A DNA stretch of 18,349 nucleotides from Hyphomicrobiales bacterium (GTDB lineage Bacteria > Pseudomonadota > Alphaproteobacteria > Rhizobiales > Beijerinckiaceae). Under the pieces are notes generated by a model. The model was not told the origin of the DNA. It made no database searches and saw only the letters and a list, made by a program, of their open reading frames with translations. Position numbers and translations under genes: made by a program. Of this stretch, positions 4,966 through 12,835 are shown in pieces (positions within the stretch are counted from its first letter, which is position 1; the number at the start of each line of letters is the position of its first letter). The stretch lies in the NCBI GenBank assembly GCA_027489835.1, contig JAIXZF010000096.1:1-18349 (forward strand), written 5' to 3'.

Positions 4966-7476
4966 ATGCCGAGTTTTTCGCGCAGCCTGGAACAGGCTCT
5001 TCACCGGGCCTTGGCGCTGGCCAACGAACGGCGCCACGAATACGCCACGCTCGAGCACCTGTTGCTGGCCCTCGTCGACGACCAGGACGCCGCCGCCGTG
5101 ATGCGGGCTTGCAGCGTCGACCTCGAGCTGCTGAAGCGCAACCTCGTCGAATATGTAGAGAACGAGCTCGCCAACCTCATCCATGACGGCCGCGACGACG
5201 CCAAGCCGACCGCCGGCTTCCAGCGCGTGATCCAGCGCGCGGTGATCCATGTGCAGTCCTCGGGCCGCGAGGAGGTGACCGGCGCCAACGTGCTCGTCGC
5301 GATCTTCGCCGAGCGCGAGAGCCACGCGGCCTACTTCCTGCAAGAGCAGGACATGACCCGCTACGACGCGGTCAACTACATCAGTCACGGCATCGCCAAG
5401 CGCCCCGGCGCGTCCGAGCCTCGCCCCGTCAGGGGCGCCGATGAAGAGAACGAAGGCCGAGAGAAGCGCGAGGAGCAGAGCACGGACAACGAGGACAAGA
5501 AGAAGAAGAAGGAAGGCGCGCTCGAGAGCTACTGCGTCAACCTCAACCTCAAGGCGCGCGACGGCCGCATCGATCCGCTGATCGGCCGCGAGCAGGAGGT
5601 GCAGCGCACCATCCAGGTGCTCTGCCGCCGCCAGAAGAACAACCCTCTGCTGGTGGGCGATCCCGGCGTCGGCAAGACCGCCATCGCCGAGGGCCTCGCC
5701 CGCAAGATCATCATGGGCGAGGTGCCCGAGGTGCTTGAGGACGCGACGGTGTTCTCCCTCGACATGGGCACGCTGCTCGCCGGCACCCGCTACCGGGGCG
5801 ATTTCGAGGAGCGGCTGAAGCAGGTCATCAAGGAGATCGAGGCCCATCCCAAGGCCATCATGTTCATCGATGAGATCCACACCGTGATCGGAGCCGGCGC
5901 CACGTCCGGCGGCGCTATGGATGCGTCGAACCTGCTCAAGCCGGCGCTGGCCGGCGGCACGCTGCGCTGCATTGGCTCGACCACCTACAAGGAGTACCGT
6001 CAGTACTTCGAGAAGGACCGCGCGCTGGTGCGCCGCTTCCAGAAGATCGACGTCAACGAGCCGTCGGTGCCGGACGCCATCGAGATCCTGAAGGGGCTCA
6101 AGCCCTATTTCGAGGAGTTCCACAAGCTCCGCTACACCGGCGACGCCATCAAGGCGGCGGTCGAGTTGTCGGCGCGCTACATCAACGACCGCAAGCTGCC
6201 GGACAAGGCGATCGACGTGATCGACGAGACCGGCGCCTCGCAGATGCTGCTGCCCGAAAGCCGCCGCAAGAAGACGATCGGCGTCAAGGAGATCGAGACC
6301 ACCATCTCGACCATGGCGCGCATCCCGCCCAAGACCGTGTCCAAGAACGACGCGGAGGTGCTGGAGCACATGGAGACGACGCTGCGCCGCGTCGTCTATG
6401 GGCAGGAATCGGCCATCACATCGCTCTCGGCCTCGATCAAGCTGGCGCGCGCCGGCCTGCGCGAGCCCGAAAAGCCCATCGGCTGCTACCTGTTCGCGGG
6501 CCCCACCGGCGTGGGCAAGACCGAGGTCGCCAAGCAGCTCGCCAAGGTGCTGGGCGTCGAGATGATCCGCTTCGACATGTCGGAATACATGGAGCGCCAC
6601 ACGGTCAGCCGCCTGATCGGCGCGCCTCCCGGCTATGTCGGCTTCGACCAGGGCGGCCTGCTGACCGATGGCGTGGACCAGCACCCGTATTGCGTGCTGC
6701 TGCTCGACGAGATCGAGAAGGCGCATCCGGATCTGTTCAACATCCTTCTGCAGATCATGGATCACGGCAAGCTGACCGACCACAACGGCAAGCAGGTCGA
6801 TTTCAGGAACGTCATCCTGATCATGACCTCGAATGCCGGCGCGGCCGACCTGGCCCGCCCGGCCTATGGCTTCACCCGCACTAAGCGCGAGGGTGACGAC
6901 ATGGAGGCCATCAGCCGCATGTTCGCGCCGGAGTTCCGCAACCGTCTGGATGCGGTCATCTCCTTCGGGCATCTGCCGCGCGCCGTCATCCGCCAGGTGG
7001 TCGACAAGTTCATCGCCCAGCTCGAGGCCCAGCTCGCCGACCGCGCCGTCACCATCGAACTGACGGACGAAGCTCGCGAATGGCTGGCCGACAACGGTTA
7101 TGACGAGCAGATGGGCGCACGTCCCATGGGCCGCCTGATCCAGCAGACCATCAAGACGCCGCTGGCGGACGAGGTGCTGTTCGGCCGCCTCAAGAATGGC
7201 GGCGCCGTCCGCGTCGTCGTCGTGGCGTCCGAGACGACTGGCCTCAAGGTGCTCGGGTTCGAGTTTCCCGAGGGCCCGATCACGCCCAAGCCCGAGAAGG
7301 ATGTCCGCGAGGCGGCCAGAAGCCGCGCCAAGGCTCCGCGCGCCCGCTCCAAGCCGGCCCGCAAGGCCACGGCGAAGGGCGCGGCCGCAAAGCTCTTGCC
7401 TCCGCCCTCGGACCCTGACAAACCACGCGGCGGCGGCATCCGGACCGTGCCGAAGGTCCCGCTGAACAAGGGCTGA
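4966..7476 (+). CDS. clpA: ATP-dependent Clp protease ATP-binding subunit ClpA
   Basis: A hexameric AAA+ unfoldase that feeds ClpS-delivered and other substrates into ClpP. The 836 residues comprise the double Clp N domain (1-145), a highly charged linker (about 155-185), AAA-1 with Walker A GDPGVGKT (231-238) and Walker B MFIDE (about 299-303), and AAA-2 with Walker A GPTGVGKT (512-519) and Walker B LLLDE (about 578-582). The ClpP-docking loop reads YGF (634-636), where E. coli has IGL. After the D2 small domain there is a Lys/Arg/Ala/Pro-rich tail (about 772-836) absent from E. coli ClpA (758 residues). The start is fixed by AGGAGA (4955-4960), five bases before the ATG. The ClpP partner is not in the window. 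Confidence 0.97.
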   Translation: MPSFSRSLEQALHRALALANERRHEYATLEHLLLALVDDQDAAAVMRACSVDLELLKRNLVEYVENELANLIHDGRDDAKPTAGFQRVIQRAVIHVQSSGREEVTGANVLVAIFAERESHAAYFLQEQDMTRYDAVNYISHGIAKRPGASEPRPVRGADEENEGREKREEQSTDNEDKKKKKEGALESYCVNLNLKARDGRIDPLIGREQEVQRTIQVLCRRQKNNPLLVGDPGVGKTAIAEGLARKIIMGEVPEVLEDATVFSLDMGTLLAGTRYRGDFEERLKQVIKEIEAHPKAIMFIDEIHTVIGAGATSGGAMDASNLLKPALAGGTLRCIGSTTYKEYRQYFEKDRALVRRFQKIDVNEPSVPDAIEILKGLKPYFEEFHKLRYTGDAIKAAVELSARYINDRKLPDKAIDVIDETGASQMLLPESRRKKTIGVKEIETTISTMARIPPKTVSKNDAEVLEHMETTLRRVVYGQESAITSLSASIKLARAGLREPEKPIGCYLFAGPTGVGKTEVAKQLAKVLGVEMIRFDMSEYMERHTVSRLIGAPPGYVGFDQGGLLTDGVDQHPYCVLLLDEIEKAHPDLFNILLQIMDHGKLTDHNGKQVDFRNVILIMTSNAGAADLARPAYGFTRTKREGDDMEAISRMFAPEFRNRLDAVISFGHLPRAVIRQVVDKFIAQLEAQLADRAVTIELTDEAREWLADNGYDEQMGARPMGRLIQQTIKTPLADEVLFGRLKNGGAVRVVVVASETTGLKVLGFEFPEGPITPKPEKDVREAARSRAKAPRARSKPARKATAKGAAAKLLPPPSDPDKPRGGGIRTVPKVPLNKG

Positions 7477-7496
7477 GGCACGGGGGACGCGGCATC

Positions 7497-7739
7497 GTGA
7501 GCAAGGAAGCGGCCGGCGAAGGGCCAGTGGCTCCGCCGGCGAAGCAGAAGCTGAGCTGGGGCGAGAAACGCGACCGGCGTCGGCGCCGCCGTAAGGTGTT
7601 CGAAGAGGTGATGGGCTGGATCCTCGTGCCCGCCATCCTCTATCTGGGCTATCTCGGCGTGCAGGCCGTCGGCGGCATCCCCAAGGAAGCGCAGGATCTT
7701 GCCGTCGAGCTCTTCCGCGTCGCCACCGGCAAGCTGTGA
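7497..7739 (+). CDS. Small single-pass membrane protein, function unknown
   Basis: An 80-residue protein that I do not recognise. The N-terminus (1-37) is hydrophilic and ends in a strongly basic run of Arg and Lys (residues 25-33). One membrane helix follows (about 38-58, MGWILVPAILYLGYLG), then a short amphipathic tail. By the positive-inside rule the basic N-terminus is cytoplasmic. The GTG start at 7497 has GGGGGA about nine bases upstream and lies only 20 bp after the clpA stop, so it is probably the third gene of the clpS-clpA transcript. Codon usage resembles its neighbours, which supports a real gene. Its placement suggests a link to membrane proteolysis, but that is only an inference. 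Confidence 0.65.
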   Translation: MSKEAAGEGPVAPPAKQKLSWGEKRDRRRRRRKVFEEVMGWILVPAILYLGYLGVQAVGGIPKEAQDLAVELFRVATGKL

Positions 7740-7744
7740 GCCGC

Positions 7745-7767
7745 TGCGCAGGCTTGGCACCTGCGCA
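7745..7767. repeat. Perfect inverted repeat after the small membrane-protein gene
   Basis: TGCGCAGG (7745-7752) and CCTGCGCA (7760-7767) with a seven-base loop, starting six bases after the stop at 7739. The hairpin would be stable, but no T run follows. It is therefore not a standard intrinsic terminator; it may protect the mRNA end or act with Rho. Confidence 0.5.
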
Positions 7768-7825
7768 TGAGGGCCATGCGGCTGCGGGGCAGGCGGCCGG
7801 CGGCGCGAGCCGCTAGACCTGAGCC

Positions 7826-8548
7826 GTGAGCACGCCCGCCGAAACCTCGTCCCGATCCGCTTTCCTCAAGGGCGCCCACGCCGCGGCGGGCCTGCCATCG
7901 ATCGTGCTGATGGCATCCCTCATCGGGGTGGGAGGGCTGACGCGCGACATCGGCTATCCGATGCTGGCCGGCGTGCTGTCGACCATCCTCGTCTGGGCCG
8001 GCCCGGCACAGGTCCTGCTGTTCGGCTCGATCGCGGCGGGCGCCTCGCTGCCCGCCGTCGCCGTGGCGGTCTCGCTTTCGTCCATCCGCTTCCTGCCGAT
8101 GGTTGTGTCGATCCTGCCGCTGCTGCGCGGGCCGGGAATCGGCACCGGCCGCCTCCTGATCGGCGCGCACTTCGTGGCCGTGACATCATGGACGGAAGGG
8201 CGCAGGCTGCTGCCCGGCATGCCGGTTGCTGAGCGCTATCCGTTTTTCATTGGCTTCGCCTCGGTCGTGATGGCGGCCGCCGCCTTCGCCACCGGAGCGG
8301 GCTACTATCTGATTGGGGCTCTGCCGGCAGCCCTTGCGGCGGCGCTGCTCTTCACCACGCCCCTCTTTTTCACCCTGTCCCTCGCCGCAGGCTCGCGCAC
8401 GCTGGCCGACTGGTGCGCGCTTGGGCTCGGCTTTGCGCTGGCGCCACTGTCGACGCGGCTGGTCGGTGGCGATTTCGACCTGCTGGCCGTCGGGCTCGTG
8501 GGCGGAACCATCGCCTACGCCATTCACCGCCTGCGCCGGAGGGCCTGA
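7826..8548 (+). CDS. azlC: AzlC family branched-chain amino-acid exporter, large subunit
   Basis: The large inner-membrane subunit of an AzlCD-type exporter (BrnF-like), which expels branched-chain amino acids or analogues such as azaleucine. The 240 residues include an N-terminal FLKGAHAAAGLPSIV segment typical of the family. Alternating hydrophobic segments cover most of the length, with the IRFLPMVVSILPLL and AHFVAVTSWTEGRR stretches between them. The start is a GTG at 7826 with only a weak upstream site; the hydrophobic core makes a much later start impossible. The stop overlaps the azlD ATG (TGATG), and the two subunits are expected to form a complex. AzlC proteins are often labelled as ABC permeases, but no ATPase is encoded here. 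Confidence 0.88.
   Translation: MSTPAETSSRSAFLKGAHAAAGLPSIVLMASLIGVGGLTRDIGYPMLAGVLSTILVWAGPAQVLLFGSIAAGASLPAVAVAVSLSSIRFLPMVVSILPLLRGPGIGTGRLLIGAHFVAVTSWTEGRRLLPGMPVAERYPFFIGFASVVMAAAAFATGAGYYLIGALPAALAAALLFTTPLFFTLSLAAGSRTLADWCALGLGFALAPLSTRLVGGDFDLLAVGLVGGTIAYAIHRLRRRA
8538..8543 (+). promoter_or_regulatory. Ribosome binding site of azlD inside azlC
   Basis: GGAGGG within the last codons of azlC, four bases before the overlapping azlD ATG. It confirms the start and the coupling. Confidence 0.6.
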
Positions 8549-8904
8549 TGCTGGCTGCGCTCGAGCATGCGACCGGCGGCCTCTGGCCCTATCTGGTGGT
8601 CATCCTCATCGGCTTCCTGCCGACCGAAATCTGGCGCTTCGCGGGCGTCGTCGCCGGCCGCAACCTCGATGAAAGCTCGGAGATCATGCTCTGGGTCCGC
8701 CTCGTCGCCGCAGCCCTCGTCGCGGGCGTCGTCGCGAAGCTGCTGCTGGCTCCCTCGGGCGCGCTCGCCGTCATTCCGCTCTGGGGCCGGGCCGGGGCCC
8801 TCCTTGTCGGCTTCGCCGTCTTCTGGCTCAGGCGCCGTTCGGTGCTGACCGGCCTCGTGGCGGGGGAAGCCGCCCTGATTGTCGCCGGCTTCGCCTTCGT
8901 CTGA
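8548..8904 (+). CDS. azlD: AzlD domain protein, small subunit of the amino-acid exporter
   Basis: A 118-residue membrane protein with four hydrophobic stretches (about 13-30, 48-67, 75-92 and 96-117), the usual AzlD size and layout. It begins at an ATG that shares its A with the azlC stop, with GGAGGG upstream. Its role is to form the two-subunit exporter with AzlC; neither subunit is thought to work alone. The GRNLDESSEIMLWVRLVAAAL stretch resembles the AzlD region in which a conserved Arg precedes the second helix. No regulator gene (Lrp- or AraC-type) is adjacent. The stop forms one half of a 10-bp palindrome with the stop of the convergent HIT gene. Confidence 0.85.
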   Translation: MLAALEHATGGLWPYLVVILIGFLPTEIWRFAGVVAGRNLDESSEIMLWVRLVAAALVAGVVAKLLLAPSGALAVIPLWGRAGALLVGFAVFWLRRRSVLTGLVAGEAALIVAGFAFV

Positions 8905-8908
8905 GGCC

Positions 8909-9331
8909 TCAGCCGAGGGCGGCGCGGATCGACGCCGCATGCGCCGCCAGCTGATCGCCAGGCGCCATCTGGGACGCATGGGGGCCGAGCGGCTGCCCGT
9001 TCCAGCGCGGAATGATGTGGAAGTGGATGTGGAACACCACCTGACCGCCGGCGGGTTCGTTGAACTGCTGGATGGTCAGCCCGTCAGCCTTCATGCCCGC
9101 CTTCACGCCCTTCGCGACCCGCTGGACTGCCAGCGCGAGGCTCGTCAGCGAGGCCGGCACGATGTCGAGGATGGTCCGTGCCGGCGCCTTCGGAATCACC
9201 AGCGTATGGCCTGGCGCGCGGGGCATGATGTCCATGAAGGCGAGGCAGTCGGCGTCCTCATGGACCTTGTGGCAAGGCAAGTCGCCGCGCAGGATCTTCG
9301 CGAACACGTTGTCGGGGTCGTAAGGCGTCAT
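8909..9331 (-). CDS. HIT family protein (histidine triad nucleotide hydrolase)
   Basis: A 140-residue cytoplasmic member of the HIT superfamily, which hydrolyses nucleoside phosphoramidates, adenylated residues or dinucleoside polyphosphates. The family core is visible: DNVFAKILRGDLPCHKVHED near the N-terminus, PGHTLVIPK (40-48), and the triad FHIHFHIIPR with His101, His103 and His105. I start at the ATG at 9331, which gives the usual length. In-frame ATGs at 9346 and 9361 and a TTG at 9388 would add up to 19 unconserved residues without a Shine-Dalgarno. It is the last gene of a minus-strand run, 73 bp after the COG3146 gene. It ends four bases from azlD. Confidence 0.92.
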   Translation of the reverse strand: MTPYDPDNVFAKILRGDLPCHKVHEDADCLAFMDIMPRAPGHTLVIPKAPARTILDIVPASLTSLALAVQRVAKGVKAGMKADGLTIQQFNEPAGGQVVFHIHFHIIPRWNGQPLGPHASQMAPGDQLAAHAASIRAALG

Positions 9332-9404
9332 GGCAGCGTTCCGCATCGGTGGAGCCGGCATAACGGCCACGCGGCGGGCCGTCGTCAAGAGGCGGGGCGC
9401 CGTC

Positions 9405-10628
9405 TCAGGCGCCCTCGATCTCGCGCATGACGGGGCTGGTCGCGGCGAAGGGCAGGTCGTCGCGCATGGCGTCGCGCAGGCGCATCACCTCGGCGCGCTC
9501 GTGCACGAGGAACTCCGCCACCGCGCGCCGGAGGCCTGGATGGCCGATGGCATGGCGTGAGCGGGTCAGCACGGGCTCGTAGCCGCGCGCCAGCTTGTGG
9601 TCGCCCTGCGCGCCAGCCTCGACCCGCGCGAGCCCGAGCGCGATCGCATGGTCGATCGCCTGATGGTAGCAGACCTCGAAATGCAGGAACGGGTGGTCTT
9701 CGACGCAGCCCCAATGCCGCCCGTAGATCGCGTTGGCCCCGACGAAGTTGATCGCGCCGGCGATGTAGCGCCCGGCTCGCCTGGCCATCACCAGCACGAT
9801 TCGGTCGGCCATGCCACGGCCGACCAGCGAGAAGAATTCCCGCGTCAGGTAGGGACGGCCCCATTTGCGGGATCCGGTATCCATGTAGAAGCGGAAGAAA
9901 TCGTCCCAGACCGCTTCCGTCAGGTCGGCACCGGTCAGCCTGTCGATCGAGATGCCCGCCTCCAGCGCCTCGCGCCGTTCGCGCCGCAGGCCCTTGCGCT
10001 TGCGCGAGGCGAGAGTGCCGAGGAAGTCCTCGTAGCTGCCATAGCCGCGGTTGAACCAGTGATACTGGACGTCGAGGCGAGGCAGCCAGTCTGATGCCTC
10101 CATGCGGGACCATTCCGGCTCGGTCTGGAAGGTGACATGGGCGGATGAGGCGTTCATCTGGTCGCGCAACGCCAGGATGCCGCCGGCCAGCGCCTGCTCG
10201 ACCTCGAGCGCGCGCTCCCCGCGTGCCGCCATCAGCCGCCGTCCCGTCGCTGGCGTGAACGGCGCCGTGACCTGAAGCTTGGGATAGTAGCGCCCTCCGG
10301 CGCGCTGGTAGGCATCGGCCCAGCTATGGTCGAAGACGTACTCGCCCTGGCTGTGGGCCTTGAGATAGCACGGCGCGACCCCCACGATCTGCCCGGCCGC
10401 GTCCTCGGCGACGATGTGCGCGCTCGTCCAGCCCGTCCGCGCGCCGACCGAGCCGGATTGCTCAAGCGCCAGGAGAAAGGCGTGCCGGGTGAAGGGATTG
10501 TCGGCATCGACGCCCTCGGCCTCGTCAGGCCCAGCCCATTGGCTGCACGCATCCCAGCCAGCGGCGTCGATCTCGGCGATCGACAGCGCGGTCCTGATGG
10601 TGATGCGGCCGTGCGGGATCGTGGTCAT
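9405..10628 (-). CDS. COG3146/DUF482 GNAT-like acyltransferase family protein
   Basis: A 407-residue cytoplasmic protein of the COG3146 (DUF482) family, often described as a peptidogalycan-biosynthesis or GNAT-type acyltransferase. No substrate has been established that I know of. Family signatures in order are IDAAGWDAC near the start, NPFTRHAFLLALE with SGSVGARTGW, YLKAHSQGEYVFDHSWADAY, GGRYYPKLQVTAPFTP, and, in the C-terminal half, the acyl-CoA-fold segment ending with HFEVCYHQAIDHAIALGLARVEAGAQGDHKLARGY. The fold is related to FemAB/GNAT enzymes. The start is the ATG at 10628, with GGAG about eight bases upstream. The gene follows the GDPD gene by 16 bp, so the two are probably co-transcribed. 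Confidence 0.9.
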   Translation of the reverse strand: MTTIPHGRITIRTALSIAEIDAAGWDACSQWAGPDEAEGVDADNPFTRHAFLLALEQSGSVGARTGWTSAHIVAEDAAGQIVGVAPCYLKAHSQGEYVFDHSWADAYQRAGGRYYPKLQVTAPFTPATGRRLMAARGERALEVEQALAGGILALRDQMNASSAHVTFQTEPEWSRMEASDWLPRLDVQYHWFNRGYGSYEDFLGTLASRKRKGLRRERREALEAGISIDRLTGADLTEAVWDDFFRFYMDTGSRKWGRPYLTREFFSLVGRGMADRIVLVMARRAGRYIAGAINFVGANAIYGRHWGCVEDHPFLHFEVCYHQAIDHAIALGLARVEAGAQGDHKLARGYEPVLTRSRHAIGHPGLRRAVAEFLVHERAEVMRLRDAMRDDLPFAATSPVMREIEGA

Positions 10629-10644
10629 CGGCAAGCTCCGGCCC

Positions 10645-11391
10645 TCAGGGCACGAAGCCCTCGAACACCATCTGGTCTGCATGCGCCGCGGCGAGCGCCC
10701 GGTCCTCGGCGGTGCGCACCGTCCAGCTCATGACCGGCAATCCCAGCGCCGTGCGGCACAGGTAAGGGGCGGCGCTTGGAAGGTCTCTCACGCGCCAGGA
10801 GAGGAAGTCGGGCCGGCTGACATGGAAGTGCAAGAGGTTGGCCATGTCGCGCTTCTCGTCCGCCGTGCAGGTTTCGTAGTCGGGGTAGCTGTAGTCCAGC
10901 ATCGCCACAATTCCCCGCGCATGGCCGGGCGTCAGCCTCGCGAGTTCCGCGACGATGCGCGGATCGAAGGATTTCAGCACGATCGGCGCCGGGCTGGCGT
11001 TCACGATCTCGGCAACCCGGCGCGTCAGCCGCATGTCGCCGTCGAAGCGGCTCTTCACTTCGACCACAAGCGGCACCCGGCCGCCAACTACGCCGATGAA
11101 AGCCTTAAGCGTCATGATGCGGTCCGGCGTGCCGCGCATCGCAACCTCGCCCAGTTGAGCCGCGGTCAGCGCATCGACGCGGCCGCTCGCCACGGTCAGC
11201 CGGTCGAGCGTGAAGTCGTGGAAGACCACGGCCTCGCCGTCGGCTGTCATCTGCACGTCGCATTCGATGCCGAACCCCGCCGCTACGGCGGCCTTCGCCG
11301 CGCCCGGCGTGTTCTCGATGACTCCCTTCGCCGCATCGTGCAGCCCGCGATGGGCGATCGGTTGCGCGGTCATCCAGTCCGGCGCCTTCAT
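10645..11391 (-). CDS. Glycerophosphodiester phosphodiesterase
   Basis: Hydrolyses glycerophosphodiesters, the deacylation products of phospholipids, to glycerol-3-phosphate and an alcohol. The 248 residues show the GDPD catalytic set: IAHRG (His14, Arg15), IENT (Glu26, Asn27), IECDVQ (Glu43, Asp45) and FHDFTLDRLT (His58, Asp59). There is no signal peptide, so this is the cytoplasmic UgpQ-like form. The start is the ATG at 11391, which overlaps the upstream RidA-like gene's stop as ATGA, a coupled arrangement; an ATG at 11373 is an alternative. A divalent metal, Mg or Ca, is expected. No ugp transporter is nearby. Confidence 0.93.
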   Translation of the reverse strand: MKAPDWMTAQPIAHRGLHDAAKGVIENTPGAAKAAVAAGFGIECDVQMTADGEAVVFHDFTLDRLTVASGRVDALTAAQLGEVAMRGTPDRIMTLKAFIGVVGGRVPLVVEVKSRFDGDMRLTRRVAEIVNASPAPIVLKSFDPRIVAELARLTPGHARGIVAMLDYSYPDYETCTADEKRDMANLLHFHVSRPDFLSWRVRDLPSAAPYLCRTALGLPVMSWTVRTAEDRALAAAHADQMVFEGFVP

Positions 11392-11858
11392 GGCGCGATC
11401 TCGAACAGCGCCTCGACCTCGACCGCAGCCGAGAGCGGCACGATCACGCCGACGGTGCTGCGCGCGTGTCTGCCCTTCTCGCCGAGCGCCTCGACCATCA
11501 AATCCGAAGCGCCGTTCATGACCTGCGCCAGCGGCTCGTAGTCCGGCATCGCGTTGATGAAGCCGCCGAGGCGCACGCAGCGGACGACCTTGTCGAGATC
11601 GCCGATGGCCGCCTTGACCTGCGCCAGCACGTTGATCGCGCAGAGCCGGGCCGCCGCCTTGCCGTCCTCCATCGAAACGGTCGCGCCAAGCTTGCCCTTG
11701 TGCTCCGGAGCGAGCTTTCCGTCGGGCCCGAAGCAGAGCTGGCCGGAGATCATCAGCAGATTGCCCGTCCGCACCGCCGGCACGTAGTTGGCGGCGGGCG
11801 CGGCGGGCGAGGGCAGGGTGATGCCCATGCGGGCAAGGCGGTCTTCGACGGAGCTCAT
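11388..11858 (-). CDS. RidA/YjgF family protein (long form)
   Basis: A 156-residue member of the YjgF/YER057c/UK114 superfamily. Canonical RidA deaminates reactive enamine/imine intermediates released by PLP enzymes. This protein belongs to the longer subgroup of about 150 residues, with ISGQLCFGPDGKL, AARLCAINVLAQVKAAIGDLDKV and the Gly-rich GGFINAMPDYE stretch. In this subgroup the RidA catalytic Arg near residue 105 is not assured, so true imine deaminase activity is uncertain. Its start is the ATG at 11858 with AGGTGAG a few bases upstream. It is the first gene of the ridA-like, GDPD, COG3146 run and is divergent from eipB. Confidence 0.9.
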   Translation of the reverse strand: MSSVEDRLARMGITLPSPAAPAANYVPAVRTGNLLMISGQLCFGPDGKLAPEHKGKLGATVSMEDGKAAARLCAINVLAQVKAAIGDLDKVVRCVRLGGFINAMPDYEPLAQVMNGASDLMVEALGEKGRHARSTVGVIVPLSAAVEVEALFEIAP

Positions 11859-12001
11859 GGTTCTCACCTGGGATTGCGATGCGGTCTGGGGTCGCATGAG
11901 GTTGCGGGGCGCGCAAGCCGAAAGCAAATGGGCAAGGGGCGCATTGCCCATATGGCCGTCGCCGCCTAGGCTGCGCCACTGGATCGCCGGAGAACGAGTG
12001 C

Positions 12002-12835
12002 ATGACGCTGCGAACCTTGAGCGCCTTGTTGTTGACGGGAGCCGCGCTGGCTGCGGCCGCGCCTGCCGCCGCGCAGGAGCGCGTCGTGCTTGCGCCGCAC
12101 CGCGCCGTCTACGACCTCAAGCTGGACACGGCTCGGACCTCGCGCAGCGTCGACGCAGCCACGGGCCGCATCGCCTTCGACTTCACCGGCGATGCCTGCG
12201 AGGGCTACGCGCTTTCCTTCAGGCAGGTCACGGTGATCGACAGCGCCGAGACGGGCAGCCGCCAGATCGACGTGCGAACCACGAACTTCGAGGATGGCGA
12301 CGCCAAGCTCTTCCGGTTCAAGACCCAGAGCGTCGTTGGCGGCCGCCTCGACGATCGGGTGGATGGCGCAGCCGAGAAGCGGCCCGAAGGCTACCGCGTG
12401 CAGCTTGCGCAGCCCCGTCGCGACCGCTTCGAGTTCGGCGGCGAGGTGATCTTTCCCAGCGAGCATCTCAAGCGCGTGGTCCAGGCCGCCCGGCGCGGCG
12501 AAACGACCCTGAACGTCAAGGTCTATGACGGCTCGGATGACGGCAAGCAGGTCTACGATACCTTCGCTGTCATTGGCCGCAGGACCGCGCCCGGCCCGCT
12601 CGCACAGCTCGAGGAGGCCGTCCGCAAGCCGGAGCTCGAGGCGCTGGCGCGCTGGCCGGTGTCGATCAGCTACTTCAAGCTCGGCTCGGGCGAGGTGTCG
12701 CCCTCCTACTCGATCTCGTTCGACCTGTTCGAGAACGGCATCACGCGGGCGCTCGTGCTCGATTACCGCGATTTCCGGATGACGGGCGAACTGGTCAAGC
12801 TTGATGTCATGGCCCCGGGCGCTTGCGGGAAGTAG
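12002..12835 (+). CDS. eipB: Cell-envelope integrity protein EipB (DUF1849)
   Basis: A periplasmic beta-spiral protein of the EipB/DUF1849 family, required in Brucella for envelope integrity and stress survival. The 277 residues have a signal peptide (1-24, cleavage after PAAA), then LAPHRAVYDLKL (30-41), FTGDACEGY, a WPVSISYF segment, SPSYSISFDLFENGITRALVLDY, and a final TGELVKLDVM. Only two cysteines remain in the mature protein, Cys66 and Cys275. They match the family's conserved disulfide that joins the two ends of the spiral. The start is the ATG at 12002 with GGAG about ten bases upstream. The 3' end overlaps the end of dinB by 29 bp. Confidence 0.93.
   Translation: MTLRTLSALLLTGAALAAAAPAAAQERVVLAPHRAVYDLKLDTARTSRSVDAATGRIAFDFTGDACEGYALSFRQVTVIDSAETGSRQIDVRTTNFEDGDAKLFRFKTQSVVGGRLDDRVDGAAEKRPEGYRVQLAQPRRDRFEFGGEVIFPSEHLKRVVQAARRGETTLNVKVYDGSDDGKQVYDTFAVIGRRTAPGPLAQLEEAVRKPELEALARWPVSISYFKLGSGEVSPSYSISFDLFENGITRALVLDYRDFRMTGELVKLDVMAPGACGK

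Noticed and set aside
4492..6972. An 826-codon open frame on the minus strand opposite clpS-clpA
   Set aside because: It is the antisense shadow of a highly biased GC-rich gene. The translation is Leu/Val/Ala/His/Asp-rich without domains, and the plus strand encodes unmistakable ClpS and ClpA.
10645..12003. A 452-codon reading of the GDPD frame extended upstream as a possible fusion protein
   Set aside because: The extension is the out-of-frame reading of the RidA-like gene and is Arg/Gly/Ala-rich. The true GDPD start is the ATG overlapping the RidA stop.
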